Source: Lineus longissimus
Lineage: Eukaryota; Nemertea; Pilidiophora; Heteronemertea; Lineidae
Reading direction: 5' to 3'
Assembly: GCF_910592395.1 (NCBI RefSeq)
Contig: NC_088313.1
Coordinates: forward strand, 8,992,501-9,056,500
DNA: 64,000 nt
Shown: in pieces, positions 10,066-19,879 of the stretch
How the letters are laid out: every line of letters starts with the position of its first letter
Position numbering within the stretch: the first letter of the stretch is position 1
The notes under the pieces: generated by a model
What the model saw: the letters and a program-made list of their open reading frames with translations, nothing else
The model's database searches: none
Told to the model about the DNA's origin: nothing
Translations under genes and position numbers: made by a program

Positions 10066-10339
10066 TGGCGGTACCCTCTCAACCGTTTTTTCTGCAAATT
10101 GTCTATTTTAATATGCTTTTGGTCACATGACCCACAAGTCCAATCTCTATTGTCAACCATGGTCATGTGACGCATTTAGTTTCATACCCTTGCTAGGGTA
10201 TCTTATTTCATGTTTTGAAGACAATGCTCTCTCTTGTAATTTGTAAAATAAATATATTCCTCATATCTTGGCCTAATCGGCCCATAATCAATCTATATAA
10301 CGTGTTGTGTTAGTCATTCTGAGTATCTGGTGCATAAAA
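10066..10339 (+). repeat. Split direct repeat B2 and right end of inner Ngaro
   Basis: Copy of B1 ending GTGCATAAAAAAAA. After this the recombinase frame of the outer element resumes (SAYIDNQFQRPDLSLKQYF). Confidence 0.85.
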
Positions 10340-11926
10340 AAAATTATCTGCTTACATCGACAATCAATTCCAAAGGCCAGATCTATCCCTTAAGCAATAC
10401 TTCGTCCTAGTCAGAGATCAAGCGTTTTTCAAATTACAATTTTTTGCAGGCGAAAGGCTCTCCGATTTAGCTCGAATGCCTAGTCAGGGTGTTCGTTAAC
10501 TCCCTGATAACTCTGGTTTTGCTATATCACATTCCTTCACAAAGGTCATCCGCGGAACTGACGGTAAATGCAATACTTTTGTAATCAAAAGATGCGAGGA
10601 TAAGCTCGTATGCCCAGTCCTTGCCATCGAAAGATACATACAATGGGCGAGATCTTTCGGCGCAAATCTCTCGCTCGGCTATCTATTTAGGGTTGTCGCG
10701 GAGTCTGGCAGGGTGTTGGACAAGAGCGTAGGTTACTCTGCCATGTATTCTCATTTCGTCCTATATCTCACGACACTCGGCATTTACGAGGGCGAAACCC
10801 CCCACAGCTTGAGAGCCGGTTGCGCTATTACCTTAAAGCTATCTGGAGCCGCAGAGTCAAGCGAAGAGGCCATGAAGCACGTCGGCTGGTTCTCAAAGAA
10901 TACATGTGATTATTACACCTAGTCAGGGTGTTCGTTAACTCCCTGATAACTCTGGTTTTGCTATATCACATTCCTTCACAAAGGTCATCCGCGGAACTGA
11001 CGGTAAATGCAATACTTTTGTAATCAAAAGATGCGAGGATAAGCTCGTATGCCCAGTCCTTGCCATCGAAAGATACATACAATGGGCGAGATCTTTCGGC
11101 GCAAATCTCTCGCTCGGCTATCTATTTAGGGTTGTCGCGGAGTCTGGCAGGGTGTTGGACAAGAGCGTAGGTTACTCTGCCATGTATTCTCATTTCGTCC
11201 TATATCTCACGACACTCGGCATTTACGAGGGCGAAACCCCCCACAGCTTGAGAGCCGGTTGCGCTATTACCTTAAAGCTATCTGGAGCCGCAGAGTCAAG
11301 CGAAGAGGCCATGAAGCACGTCGGCTGGTTCTCAAAGAATACATGTGATTATTACACCTAGTCAGGGTGTTCGTTAACTCCCTGATAACTCTGGTTTTGC
11401 TATATCACATTCCTTCACAAAGGTCATCCGCGGAACTGACGGTAAATGCAATACTTTTGTAATCAAAAGATGCGAGGATAAGCTCGTATGCCCAGTCCTT
11501 GCCATCGAAAGATACATACAATGGGCGAGATCTTTCGGCGCAAATCTCTCGCTCGGCTATCTATTTAGGGTTGTCGCGGAGTCTGGCAGGGTGTTGGACA
11601 AGAGCGTAGGTTACTCTGCCATGTATTCTCATTTCGTCCTATATCTCACGACACTCGGCATTTACGAGGGCGAAACCCCCCACAGCTTGAGAGCCGGTTG
11701 CGCTATTACCTTAAAGCTCTCTGGAGCCGCAGAGTCAAGCGAAGAGGCCATGAAGCACGTCGGCTGGTTCTCAAAGAATACATGTGATTATTACACCAGA
11801 GAGGCGTCTCTAGAAGATGCTGCTGAAACTGCACAGCGCCTCGCATCCGTTGTTCCCTTCGCCGACGAGCTGGAAAGTATTTTCGGGAGGTCCTCAACTT
11901 TCAGCCAACTGCCCCCCGTCGTATAG
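10340..11926 (+). pseudogene. Tyrosine recombinase of the outer element, catalytic half, internally triplicated
   Basis: Beyond the inserted Ngaro, the frame reads FFAGERLSDLARM, the box I Arg region. It then meets a TAA and, later in the same unit, PHSLRAGCAITLKL (HxxR), KHVGW and CDYYT (nucleophile region). A 439-bp block carrying this region is present three times in tandem. Because 439 is not a multiple of three, and copies 1 and 2 end CDYYT-stop, only the third copy leads into the native C-terminus ending QLPPVV at 11926. The gene is dead from the triplication, the TAA and the 6-kb insertion. Confidence 0.8.
10479..11797 (+). repeat. 439-bp tandem triplication
   Basis: Units begin CCTAGTCAGGGTGTTCG at 10479, 10918 and 11357. 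Copies 1 and 2 look identical. Copy 3 differs at one visible base (AGCTCTCTGG for AGCTATCTGG). Confidence 0.95.
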
Positions 11927-12353
11927 CTGTGCTTTCCCAGGTGATTATCGTGTTTATGCCATTCATTTCTAGGTTATTGGGCCTACTGCTCGCGGCCGAG
12001 CATGTCTCCGACTGTTACAGCCTTCCCGGGCTATATCTGCACTGTAAATAAATTGTTGTAAAGTTCTGCTATATATGACAGGTCAATCTCGAAATGTTAA
12101 CTCGGATATCATATAAATGCGATTTTGGGACCAATATATTTTCTAAATCTTTCTCCCTCGTGTATACTCATTAATAAAACTCTCTTTGCTTAATCATTCT
12201 GGTTGCTTCAGTCTCTTCTTTTGTTTCGCTTTTCGTTCTCTGTTCCTTTGCGGTGGCTCTACCGTTCGGAGGTTTTGGGAGTTTTGGGATAGTTTTGGGG
12301 TATGGAGGCCAAGAAGTCCTCGGAAAAGGGATAAACCCTTTATTTCGCCACTC

Positions 12354-12426
12354 CAAGCAAAGTTGTTCGTCTTTCCCAATACTCCCAAGCGAGACGATGG
12401 GTGTCGCCGAGGATGTGTGCACACCC
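12354..12426 (+). repeat. B1-like repeat at 3' end of outer element
   Basis: CAAGCAAAGTTGTTCGTC ... GAGACGATGGGTGTCGCC ... GATGTGTGCACACC. A second copy lies at 12652-12723 with a few substitutions. The arrangement fits the B1-A2-B2 terminus of an Ngaro-type element. Confidence 0.65.
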
Positions 12427-12453
12427 CTGGCGACACCTAACGTCAAGCGGTAG

Positions 12454-12500
12454 TATAAATATGCCCACCCATTCGGCCTCGTTCACTATTCTCTCTCATG
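12454..12500 (+). promoter_or_regulatory. TATA-like promoter in the putative A2 segment
   Basis: TATAAAT at 12454-12460 is followed about 30 bases on by a pyrimidine-rich CACTATTCTCTCTC, a plausible initiator. It lies between the two B-type repeats, where the copy of the 5' end (A segment) should be. Prediction only. Confidence 0.35.
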
Positions 12501-12651
12501 GCGAGGATAGGTGTTGCACGTGAGGTGCTCTACACTTCGGCTAGACTGCTTGTGCCCCCCGTCGGGTTAGAAGGCTCAACCCCCGCACGGTTAAGTTTTG
12601 CCCTCCCTCCCCCCCTTTTTTGGCTTCACCATTTTCTCGCTGAACAACTTT

Positions 12652-12723
12652 CAAGCAAAGTTGTTCGTCTCTCCAAATACTCCCAAGCGAGACGATGGGT
12701 GTCGCCAAGGATGTGTGCATACC
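12652..12723 (+). repeat. B2-like repeat at 3' end of outer element
   Basis: Second copy of the repeat at 12354. It marks the probable right end of the outer element and lies just before the inverted-repeat element that starts at 12752. Confidence 0.6.
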
Positions 12724-12751
12724 TCTTGTATCACTTTCTCCAAAAACACTC

Positions 12752-12942
12752 CTTAAGAAAACCAAAATACTGGGGTTTCGGTTTAAGAAGGGTCCTAGCA
12801 GGGGGCCCTCAGGGGTCTTAATTACACTTTGGAGCACAAGGTCAGAATTCATAATATTGACTCTCCTTATATAAGTTGTCCAAAATATGGAACTTAAGAA
12901 ATTATATTCCCTGGCATTTCCTTATAAGAAGGGTCCTTTTTG
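12752..12942 (+). repeat. 191-bp terminal inverted repeat, left copy
   Basis: Runs from CTTAAGAAAACC to GGGTCCTTTTT. Its reverse complement matches 19689-19879 over the same length with scattered substitutions. A 43-bp piece also matches in inverted orientation at 16234-16276. Confidence 0.85.
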
Positions 12943-12959
12943 TAGGGTAACAGTTAGTC

Positions 12960-15183
12960 AGGACCCAGTTCAGACCACTAAACTACGAAAAATCCAAGCA
13001 GTGGACATCTTCTTTCGGACCAATCGACAGAATTATTCAAGGTGGATGTCAAAGCACCAACTTGACTTGATGAATCTATCCTCCAAACATCCGGGCCTGA
13101 AGGAAGTGCTTGTCGCTGGGCTTTTCAGCATAAGAAGAACGGAAAATCAATTCAGCAGAATTCTAGTGGATTTGACTCTAGAGCAAACTATTAACGCAGA
13201 TGCAGCATCGAGGATGACAGGCTACACAGATTCGACCAACAACTTCACTGCCCGTCTTCGATGGAGTGCTACTAAAGGTGCCAGGGCCGCTTTCATCAGT
13301 GCCATGCTTGAAATGGCTGGAATGCGTAAAAGTGGTGACACGCAAGCAGAGCTATCTCCCAGCTGTATCTCACGTGACAACAAAGACCTAGCGACCTTGC
13401 TAAGGACGATTGACGAAGGCTTTGCCAATCCATTCAATGTCAATGAAGAGTCCATTGTTAACATTCAGACTGGGAAAGCAGCAACTACAGAAATATCGGA
13501 GTCATTACTCAGCATTGAAACCAAAGGTCGAGAAAAACATGATGCTTTCGTGTCAGAGTGTGTGGAAAATGCCGACCGATTTGAGAAATCAATCACCCAG
13601 AACAAGTTGAAAACATTTGCTAACCAAGGCGCAACTAACAAGCGGTCAACCAACTAAATCATAAGGTAACTGCGGTGCACTCGGGACCTCTTAGGCCGGA
13701 AAGCAATCATTGCGGTCAAAAGGGAAGTAGACCTGGAGTATCTCATGCAGTTTCCTGTCACTCCTGTGCCTCTCACCTTGTGTCGAACAAATGGAACCTT
13801 GGTGTCCATTGCACATGGGAAGAAATCTGACCTCTTCACAGTCCTGGAGAACAAGGTGAACGATCATGGTTCCCCAACGAACTTGAAGTCCTGCATCATG
13901 GATGGCAACTTCCTTCTACACTGTCTCCCACCAAATCTACCGCCAACATATGGAGGACTGTCACATGCTGTCTTGGAATCGGTCATAAGACAACCGTCAA
14001 AACGAGTTGACATTGTCTTTGACACATATAAGGAACCATCAATAAAGGATGAGGAGCGTGAGCGCCGCGGAGTCGAGGACAGTATCTATCTGATCAATGG
14101 GGCAGAACAAGTTCGTCCCCGTAATCTTGACAATGCCCTCAAGTCTCGATCGTTCAAACAGCAACTTCCTCGCTTTCTTGTCAAGGACTGGGCAGACAAG
14201 CGGTACTTTGCTGAGTTAGATGGTAGGGAAGTTTATGTTGGTGTGGATACATGTTGTACACGATTCAGAGGCATCAATGGCGACATTGAAGTAACACCCA
14301 TTCCTCACTTGGAATGCAACCATCCAGAGGCAGACACAAGGATCTGTTTACACGCAATTGATGCAGATAGCACCATCCAGGAAGGAGACATTGCTGTTAG
14401 GGCCTCAGATACTGATGTTGCAGTTATCCTCTTACATCATTACCATCGTATGAAAATGAACGTGTGGATGGACGTTGGCACACAAGCCAAGAGGAACAGG
14501 CGTTATGTTAGCATTTCGGCCATAGGTAGGAAGATTGGACCTAATATATGTGAAGGCCCTGCCTGGTTTCCATGCGTACACAGGGTGTGACTATACGGCA
14601 GCCTTCATCAGAAAAGGAAAAAAAAGGCCCGTTCAAAGTTGCTGAAGAGAGCCAGGAGTATCTTGATGCCTTCTCGTCATTGGCAAGCACGGAAGTACAG
14701 CAACCAACCTGTGCGATACTGCAGAAATATACTGCAAAGCTTTATGGAGCTAAAAAGGCAACACCACTTAATAAGCACCGGTTTAACAAGTTCGAAAAGG
14801 TATACGGGCCAAAGAAAGGAAAGGGACTCTTAGCAAGTCTGAAAGGTGCAGATGGGTGCTCCATTCCACCATGTGAAGATGTAGTAAATCAGAAGATACA
14901 TCGAAGCAACTTCGTTGCAAGAACATGGCATTCGGCATGTGACAGGGTTGTTCCAAAGCAGCCACAGAACAGATGGGAACTGGTAGGGAATAACTACCAA
15001 ATTGCCTGGTTCACGGGTGCACAGATGCCAGATAAGGTCGTTCCTGACACTGCAAATCCAGATGATGACGACGATGATGATGATGAGGATGATTTACAGG
15101 CTACAGGCACCTACATTGACTCGGACTCTGATGACAGTGACGATGACATACATGGTGACAACGAGACTGATGACGATGACTAA
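12960..15183 (+). pseudogene. XPG/FEN1-like (PIN-type) nuclease family gene, frameshifted
   Basis: Three overlapping frames form one decayed gene (12960-13657, about 13690-14560, 14560-15183). The N-terminal part carries RRTENQFSRILVDLTLEQT and DAASRMTGY, in my recollection common in multi-copy invertebrate proteins. The middle has the hallmarks of the XPG-N/XPG-I nuclease fold: MDGNFLLH, VFDTYKEPSIKDEERERRG, HPEADTRICLHA, ASDTDVAVILL, and ALPGFHAYTGCDYTAAF (split across a frameshift near 14570). These correspond to the acidic metal-binding clusters of FEN1/XPG. The tail is a run of Asp/Glu (residues DDDDDDDDEDD). No DDE transposase is visible. Inverted repeats outside it suggest a mobile gene, possibly Academ-like, a superfamily described as carrying an XPG-type nuclease. 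Confidence 0.65.
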
Positions 15184-16233
15184 ACTGACTTAAACAATGT
15201 CAATATCATTGATACGAGTAGAGCTGACCAAAGATTTGGGGGGGGGGGGGGTTGCTCCTTTCGTATGCCACTCGCACACTAAGTGTGGAAGATCAGTATT
15301 TTCCTCATTCAGAAAGATTGACTCAAATTAGATAACATTATGTCAATTGATATTTCTCTACTTATACATGTAGAACCATGATAATAATTCACTAAAGTAG
15401 TGAGCATTGCTCCCAAATCATTCATCGTTATGGATGTGAAATCGTTTACATTTTTTCTTCTATTGTACATTATATCATGGTAACTTGAAGCTTTAAAGTA
15501 TCAACACTTATCATTCAAAAGACGTATTATTTTTGATACAGCTAAGCCTCTATATTGACAGGTTATTTCAAATCGGAAATAGATGGTTCAAGTTGAATTA
15601 GGTATTAGTTATATGACCTGGACAATCATGTCAATTGTCATTTTCGACTAGCTCAATACAAAGCTAGAATGTAAATACATGTATGTAGAACCATGATTAA
15701 TGCAAGGATCAATTCGTATTGTACAACCCCTCCCCTCAAGGGAGGGGGGTTATTTTTGAAGAGTTAAGCATCGACATAAGATCACCACATAAGAAAAGGA
15801 TGATCACCATGTGTAAGAACAAAATCACAAATTGATACTTGCACAAATCATTCACTTAGTATCGGTAGTTAGCATGATATTTTTGAAATATGGTGTAGAA
15901 ACACAAGTAGGCCAACTGAAAAGGCATCCATGCTGGTGAAAAGTTTCGGTCAAAAGCCATAAATTCATTTTTGTCAATATTATCAGCTGAATATCCCTGC
16001 CCCATATAATATTGTGATTCATCAGGGCAGTGTAGACATGCTATCACTATCAGAATGTTTTGTCGTCATGGATGGATTGCCAACTGGAAATTGTCATATC
16101 ATGTTTTGTTCACTGGACAATTATAAGTAATTCTATGTAGTTCGTAATAAATTGAAATCACTTCGCAATTCAATTTGGTTATGTTAAGTTGTTTTCTAAG
16201 ATTTGTTAATGTCCCAAAACCATGGCCAATTGT
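15184..16233. other. Non-coding 3' flank of the XPG-like gene
   Basis: A/T-rich, with a G-run at 15238-15251 and the phrase TACATGTAGAACCATGAT in two variants (15364, 15678). I see no gene or RNA. Confidence 0.6.
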
Positions 16234-16276
16234 GACCCTTCTTATATGGAAATGCCAGGGAATATCATTTCTTAAG
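16234..16276 (-). repeat. Truncated internal copy of the inverted repeat
   Basis: GACCCTTCTTATATGGAAAT to CTTAAG matches the inner 43 bases of the right repeat and, inverted, the left repeat. Similarity stops exactly at CTTAAG. Confidence 0.8.
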
Positions 16277-16986
16277 CCGAGGACACACTACCAACTATTG
16301 CTCAACAAGATCAAAAACAGATGTAGGGTCACCTGGCAAGTCACTCTTGCTGGCCTCAACAACTGTGCGTTCACACCAATGTTAGGCCCAGACAATTTTA
16401 GCTACCTGTACCTGTCTGTGACGTCACTGGAGGGAAACATTTTGGAGGGAATTTTCAGATGAAAACAAACATGGCTTATGAGACCCCTGCTGTCATTGCT
16501 CCTGATTAATCAGGTATATACATGTAGTTTTATAGGCCCATGGACATTCTCAAAACAGCCAACCCAGGGTTATATCTAGGCCGTTTTGGAATGGCGCTGC
16601 GCCATGCCCCCTTTCAGTCCCGCCATGCTGCCCCCTTGATCTCAAATCCCGCCAATACTGCCCTTTTTTTGACGCCAATGTTCCCCCAGTTAATCTGCCA
16701 AGCCCGTTATTATCTTCAACAAATGATCGCCATGCCTTATCTACAAGCCGCCATGTGCCGTCGTCTATAATTTATGCAGTTACCGCGAGCGCGCAATCCA
16801 ATCCGCCAATCCGAGCCTCAAGCTAGTGATGGGTCTACCTCACCAACAGCCGTCGCCAACAGAACGTCTACCTGTATATCCATCTGCACATTATTCATCA
16901 CTGAACGCGAGGTCGTCACACCAATGCCACGTGCAAGAGGACGAAGGGTGGCGCAGACTGGTGGTAGTTGAAGAAACTATTAAATC
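16277..16986. other. Gene-poor stretch upstream of hAT-like gene
   Basis: Contains GC-rich C-runs (CGCCATGCCCCC and variants, 16595-16700), possibly the 5' untranslated/promoter region of the following transposase gene. I see nothing else. Confidence 0.4.
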
Positions 16987-18914
16987 ATGTCGGGCAAAAA
17001 GAGGCGGGCGAAGGAGAAGGAGGCAAAGTTGGCTCAGTTGGCGGCCAAATGTCCTCGGATAGAGGCTTTATTTGGGTAAATAAAACAGAAATAATCTTTA
17101 AAGAGGGCATGGTACAAAATGCATTTGTGCAGGATATGTTTGTCCCTGATGGTTCGGCAGATAGGATTTATGAGGCAGTCGTGAAGACAGTGAATGAAAA
17201 GGAACTTGATTGTAACAAGCTTGGTGGAGTGGGCACTGATGGTGCCTCTGTCATGACTGGTCGGGTGAATGGTGTCGTTACAAAAATGAAGGCTTTAGAG
17301 CCAAACATCATTGCAGTTCATTGTGTTAATCATAGGCTTGCCCTTGCAAGCAAGGACAGCTTTGGACAGATGCCAGTTCTTGTCAATTTAGAAGAAACAT
17401 TGGAGGCCCTCTTTAAGTACTATAACTACAGTTCTAAGAAAAAAGGTTCATTGGAACAGGTAGGCTAAATACAGTAAATCCGATCGCCTAAGCCAGAGTC
17501 GCTAAGTCAGATTTTGGCCTAATAGAATACTTTTTAGTGTGTATTTTATAAAGCAGATAATGTGTATTGTATCTCAGATCAGATAAATTACATGTAAAAT
17601 TCTCTGATCTACAGAATCGATCTTAAGCAATTCAGGTGGTGGTAATCTCATTTTCTAATCACGTCCTTGTCCTTTCTTTCAGTTGCAGACTTTACTTACT
17701 TCAGAGGAAAGAGGACGAGCTGTGACAATCAAGCATGCAGCCCATACTAGGTGGCTGTCACATGATGCAGCCGTAGATAGTGTGAGAAAGGCATATGATG
17801 CCATCCTTGTTGACCTTGAAAGTGAGGTGGTAAAGCAAACCACTGGAGAAGCTGGGGCCAAGGCTAGTGGTCTGAAAAAGCGTATGATGCAGTACAACAC
17901 ACTGGCTTGCATTTTGCTGTTGGCTGACGTGCTTCCAAGACTGGCCCAACTAAGTCTGCATTTTCAGAAGGAAAAGGTACTAGTAGGACACAGTGCTAAT
18001 AGTTTTTTGAGTCTATCCCCATCCATGATGTAATTTTTGACTAGAGATCAGTTGGTATTAATTCTCTTAACAGTGAAGTCACCACTGAGATTTATGCAGT
18101 GTCATCTTCATAATTTGTGCAGTGCATATTTAGTTCATGGTTCTCCTGAACTTTGAGGCTTTTATTCAATTTCAGGTTGATTTGACAATGATTGACAGTA
18201 TGTTGTCATCAACACTGAAGTCAATTGGGGACATGAAAGAAACCCCAGGGCGACATCTCGCAAAGTTGGAGACACTTGCTGAGAAATACAAAATAACCAA
18301 GTCGCATAATCAGAACTTTGAACTGACTAAGTGCAGATACATAGATGCTACAATTGCCTCAAAAAAATAAACGCCTGGAAAACAGTAGTGTTGTCCGTGC
18401 CATGGGTGTGTTGGATTTTTCAAATGTGAGTGGTCAGAGAGTACTGCTTCCTAGCCTCTATGGCAATGAAGAGATAGAGACACTAGCAGAATACTTTGGC
18501 TTGGAATCTGACGAGGTTCTCTCACAATGGGACAGGTTCAAAGATATCTATTGGCCCATGGATTCTACACTTTCAACAGATGTAACCTCGCAGGGTTTGT
18601 GTGCTGGTGCATGTAAACAACCACTAGTACAATCAGCTTGCCCAGCCATCTGCAAATTCCTTGCTGTGGCTGCCACTCTGTCTGTGAGTACAGCCACAGT
18701 AGAAAGAATCTATTCTCATCTGAAGCTTATCAAAACTGCTCAGAGGAATAGACTGGGGGAGGACCACCTCAACAAAATCCTAATGATTAAGCTGAATGGT
18801 AGGTATGTGAGTGAAGGCCTGCTACAAAAATGCACCAATGCATACCTCAGCAAGAAAGACAGGCGATTGAGCTTAAATGCATGGAAAGCTGCTGCTTCTA
18901 GCAAGAATGCCTAG
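16987..18914 (+). pseudogene. hAT-related transposase, KIAA1586/ZNF862-like, degenerate
   Basis: Reconstructed by exon: 16987-17075 (MSGKKRRAKEKEAKL...), about 17089-17459, 17683-17976 and 18176-18914, with GT..AG boundaries at 17460/17682 and 17977/18175. Catalytic-core landmarks are GVGTDGASVMTG, HCVNHRLALAS and TRWLSHDAAV. The C-terminal hAT dimerisation block reads STATVERIYSHLKLIKTAQRNRLGEDHL. The first and second exons are only 13 bases apart, too short for an intron, so the zinc-finger and upstream RNase H segment were lost. An A-run near 18360 adds a frameshift with stop at 18368. Members are often domesticated, but this copy cannot make full-length protein. Confidence 0.7.
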
Positions 18915-19688
18915 TGAGTCATCCATCTGGGGTGCACTTGTGCACTATCTATAGTAAATAAAAAAGGTGAAATAAAGAGATCTGTTTCTGAGAACCTTTT
19001 TATTTATTCCTTTTTTTCATTTCATGGTTATAATCTGTATATTATGTGTCTGTACTTGTTGGAAGATCATGATGCCCTCCCCTTTTCTCAGGACTTGGGA
19101 CCTGCTACCACTCAAACTGGCTTTATATAAATCCTCCATATAATGTAGGATTAGCCCTGGTCTCCCTGTCACCTCCACAGCCAATTGAAATGAAAATAAT
19201 CTAGCAGTTGTCACTCAGGTTGGTGTTATTAAATGTCAAGTTTACTGGCAGTGGAAGAAAACACAGACTAAAGCTATACTGCTTACTAATACTACTGACA
19301 ACACTTTGCTATTTAAGCTAGCACTAGTACAAGACAATGACATACTGGTAGTGAATGATGATGTGAGTACAATAACATGTAGTAGGTTGTATGAAGGATG
19401 GTGCAGGGAGGAGAGTACATGCAGTGGAAAGGGTGTACAGTGTGAGTGGTAGGTAGGGTTACACCATGATAATGATAAATCCAACACCACATATTAGAGA
19501 AAGAATAAAGAGATGAGATATACTAGGCATTGACTTATCACTAGAAAGCAATATGACAACATAGACAACATAAAGCATGATACACAATTACATAAATAAA
19601 TCACTTGATAATTTTCAGTGGTCAGATGTACCAGATGTACCAGATGTGGTCAAAGTGTAAATGGTCCCCAATTTGGACCCTTTGGATC
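18915..19688. other. Non-coding 3' flank of hAT-like gene
   Basis: Polyadenylation-like AATAAA signals occur near 18955 and 18971. No gene seen. Confidence 0.5.
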
Positions 19689-19879
19689 AAAAAGGACCCT
19701 TCTTATCTGGAAACGCCAGGGAATATCATTTCTTAAGTTTCACATTTTGGACATGGTTTATAAATAGAGTCACCAGCATGAATTCTGACCTTGTGCTCCA
19801 AAGTGTAATTGGAACCCCTGAGGGCCACCTACTAAGACCCTTCTTAAAACCGAAACCCCAGAATTTTCTTTTTCTTAAG
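19689..19879 (-). repeat. 191-bp terminal inverted repeat, right copy
   Basis: Reverse-complement match to 12752-12942. Outside it, weaker echoes of the same module recur (CCTTGTGCTCTAAAGTGTAAATG near 19932, GTGCTCAATATTGTAAATGA near 20078), so the right arm seems to be built from degenerate ~130-150-bp subunits. Confidence 0.85.

Larger units (their letters stand above)
4124..10339 (+). mobile_element. Inner Ngaro-type retrotransposon with split direct repeats
   Basis: Both ends and all four repeat segments are present: A1 at 4124-4335, then internal genes, then B1 (9494-9766), A2 (9763-9974) and B2 (10066-10339). This A1 ... B1-A2-B2 order is diagnostic for Ngaro-type split direct repeats. 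Internal order is SGNH-hydrolase frame, a 42-bp minisatellite, gag, RT-RNase H and tyrosine recombinase. A1 and A2 differ at about one visible position (T/G near 4261/9900), which indicates a young insertion. The genes nevertheless carry several stops. It sits in the recombinase gene of a related element, splitting it. No target duplication is evident, as expected for recombinase-mediated insertion. Confidence 0.9.
1..12730 (+). mobile_element. Outer Ngaro/DIRS-type tyrosine-recombinase retrotransposon, truncated at window start, interrupted
   Basis: The order gag-like, reverse transcriptase, RNase H, tyrosine recombinase on one strand, with no integrase and no LTR pair, is the known layout of the DIRS/Ngaro order. 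It begins left of the window. A second element of the same order (about 4124-10339) is inserted in its recombinase gene, and the catalytic half of that gene is triplicated (10479-11797). A ~73-bp direct repeat downstream (12354-12426 and 12652-12723) separated by a TATA-bearing segment fits the B1-A2-B2 end of a split-direct-repeat element; the matching A1 would lie outside the window. Stops and frameshifts in most reading frames indicate a dead copy. Confidence 0.8.

Noticed and set aside
10479-11797. CRISPR-like array
   Set aside because: The 439-bp units are contiguous, without short repeats and variable spacers, and carry recombinase coding sequence in a eukaryotic context.
11706-11897. 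Minus-strand 63-codon frame in the recombinase repeat
   Set aside because: Antisense shadow of the third 439-bp copy.
12186-12453. Several overlapping frames on both strands near 12.2-12.45 kb
   Set aside because: They lie in the B1-like repeat of the outer element and show no protein motif.
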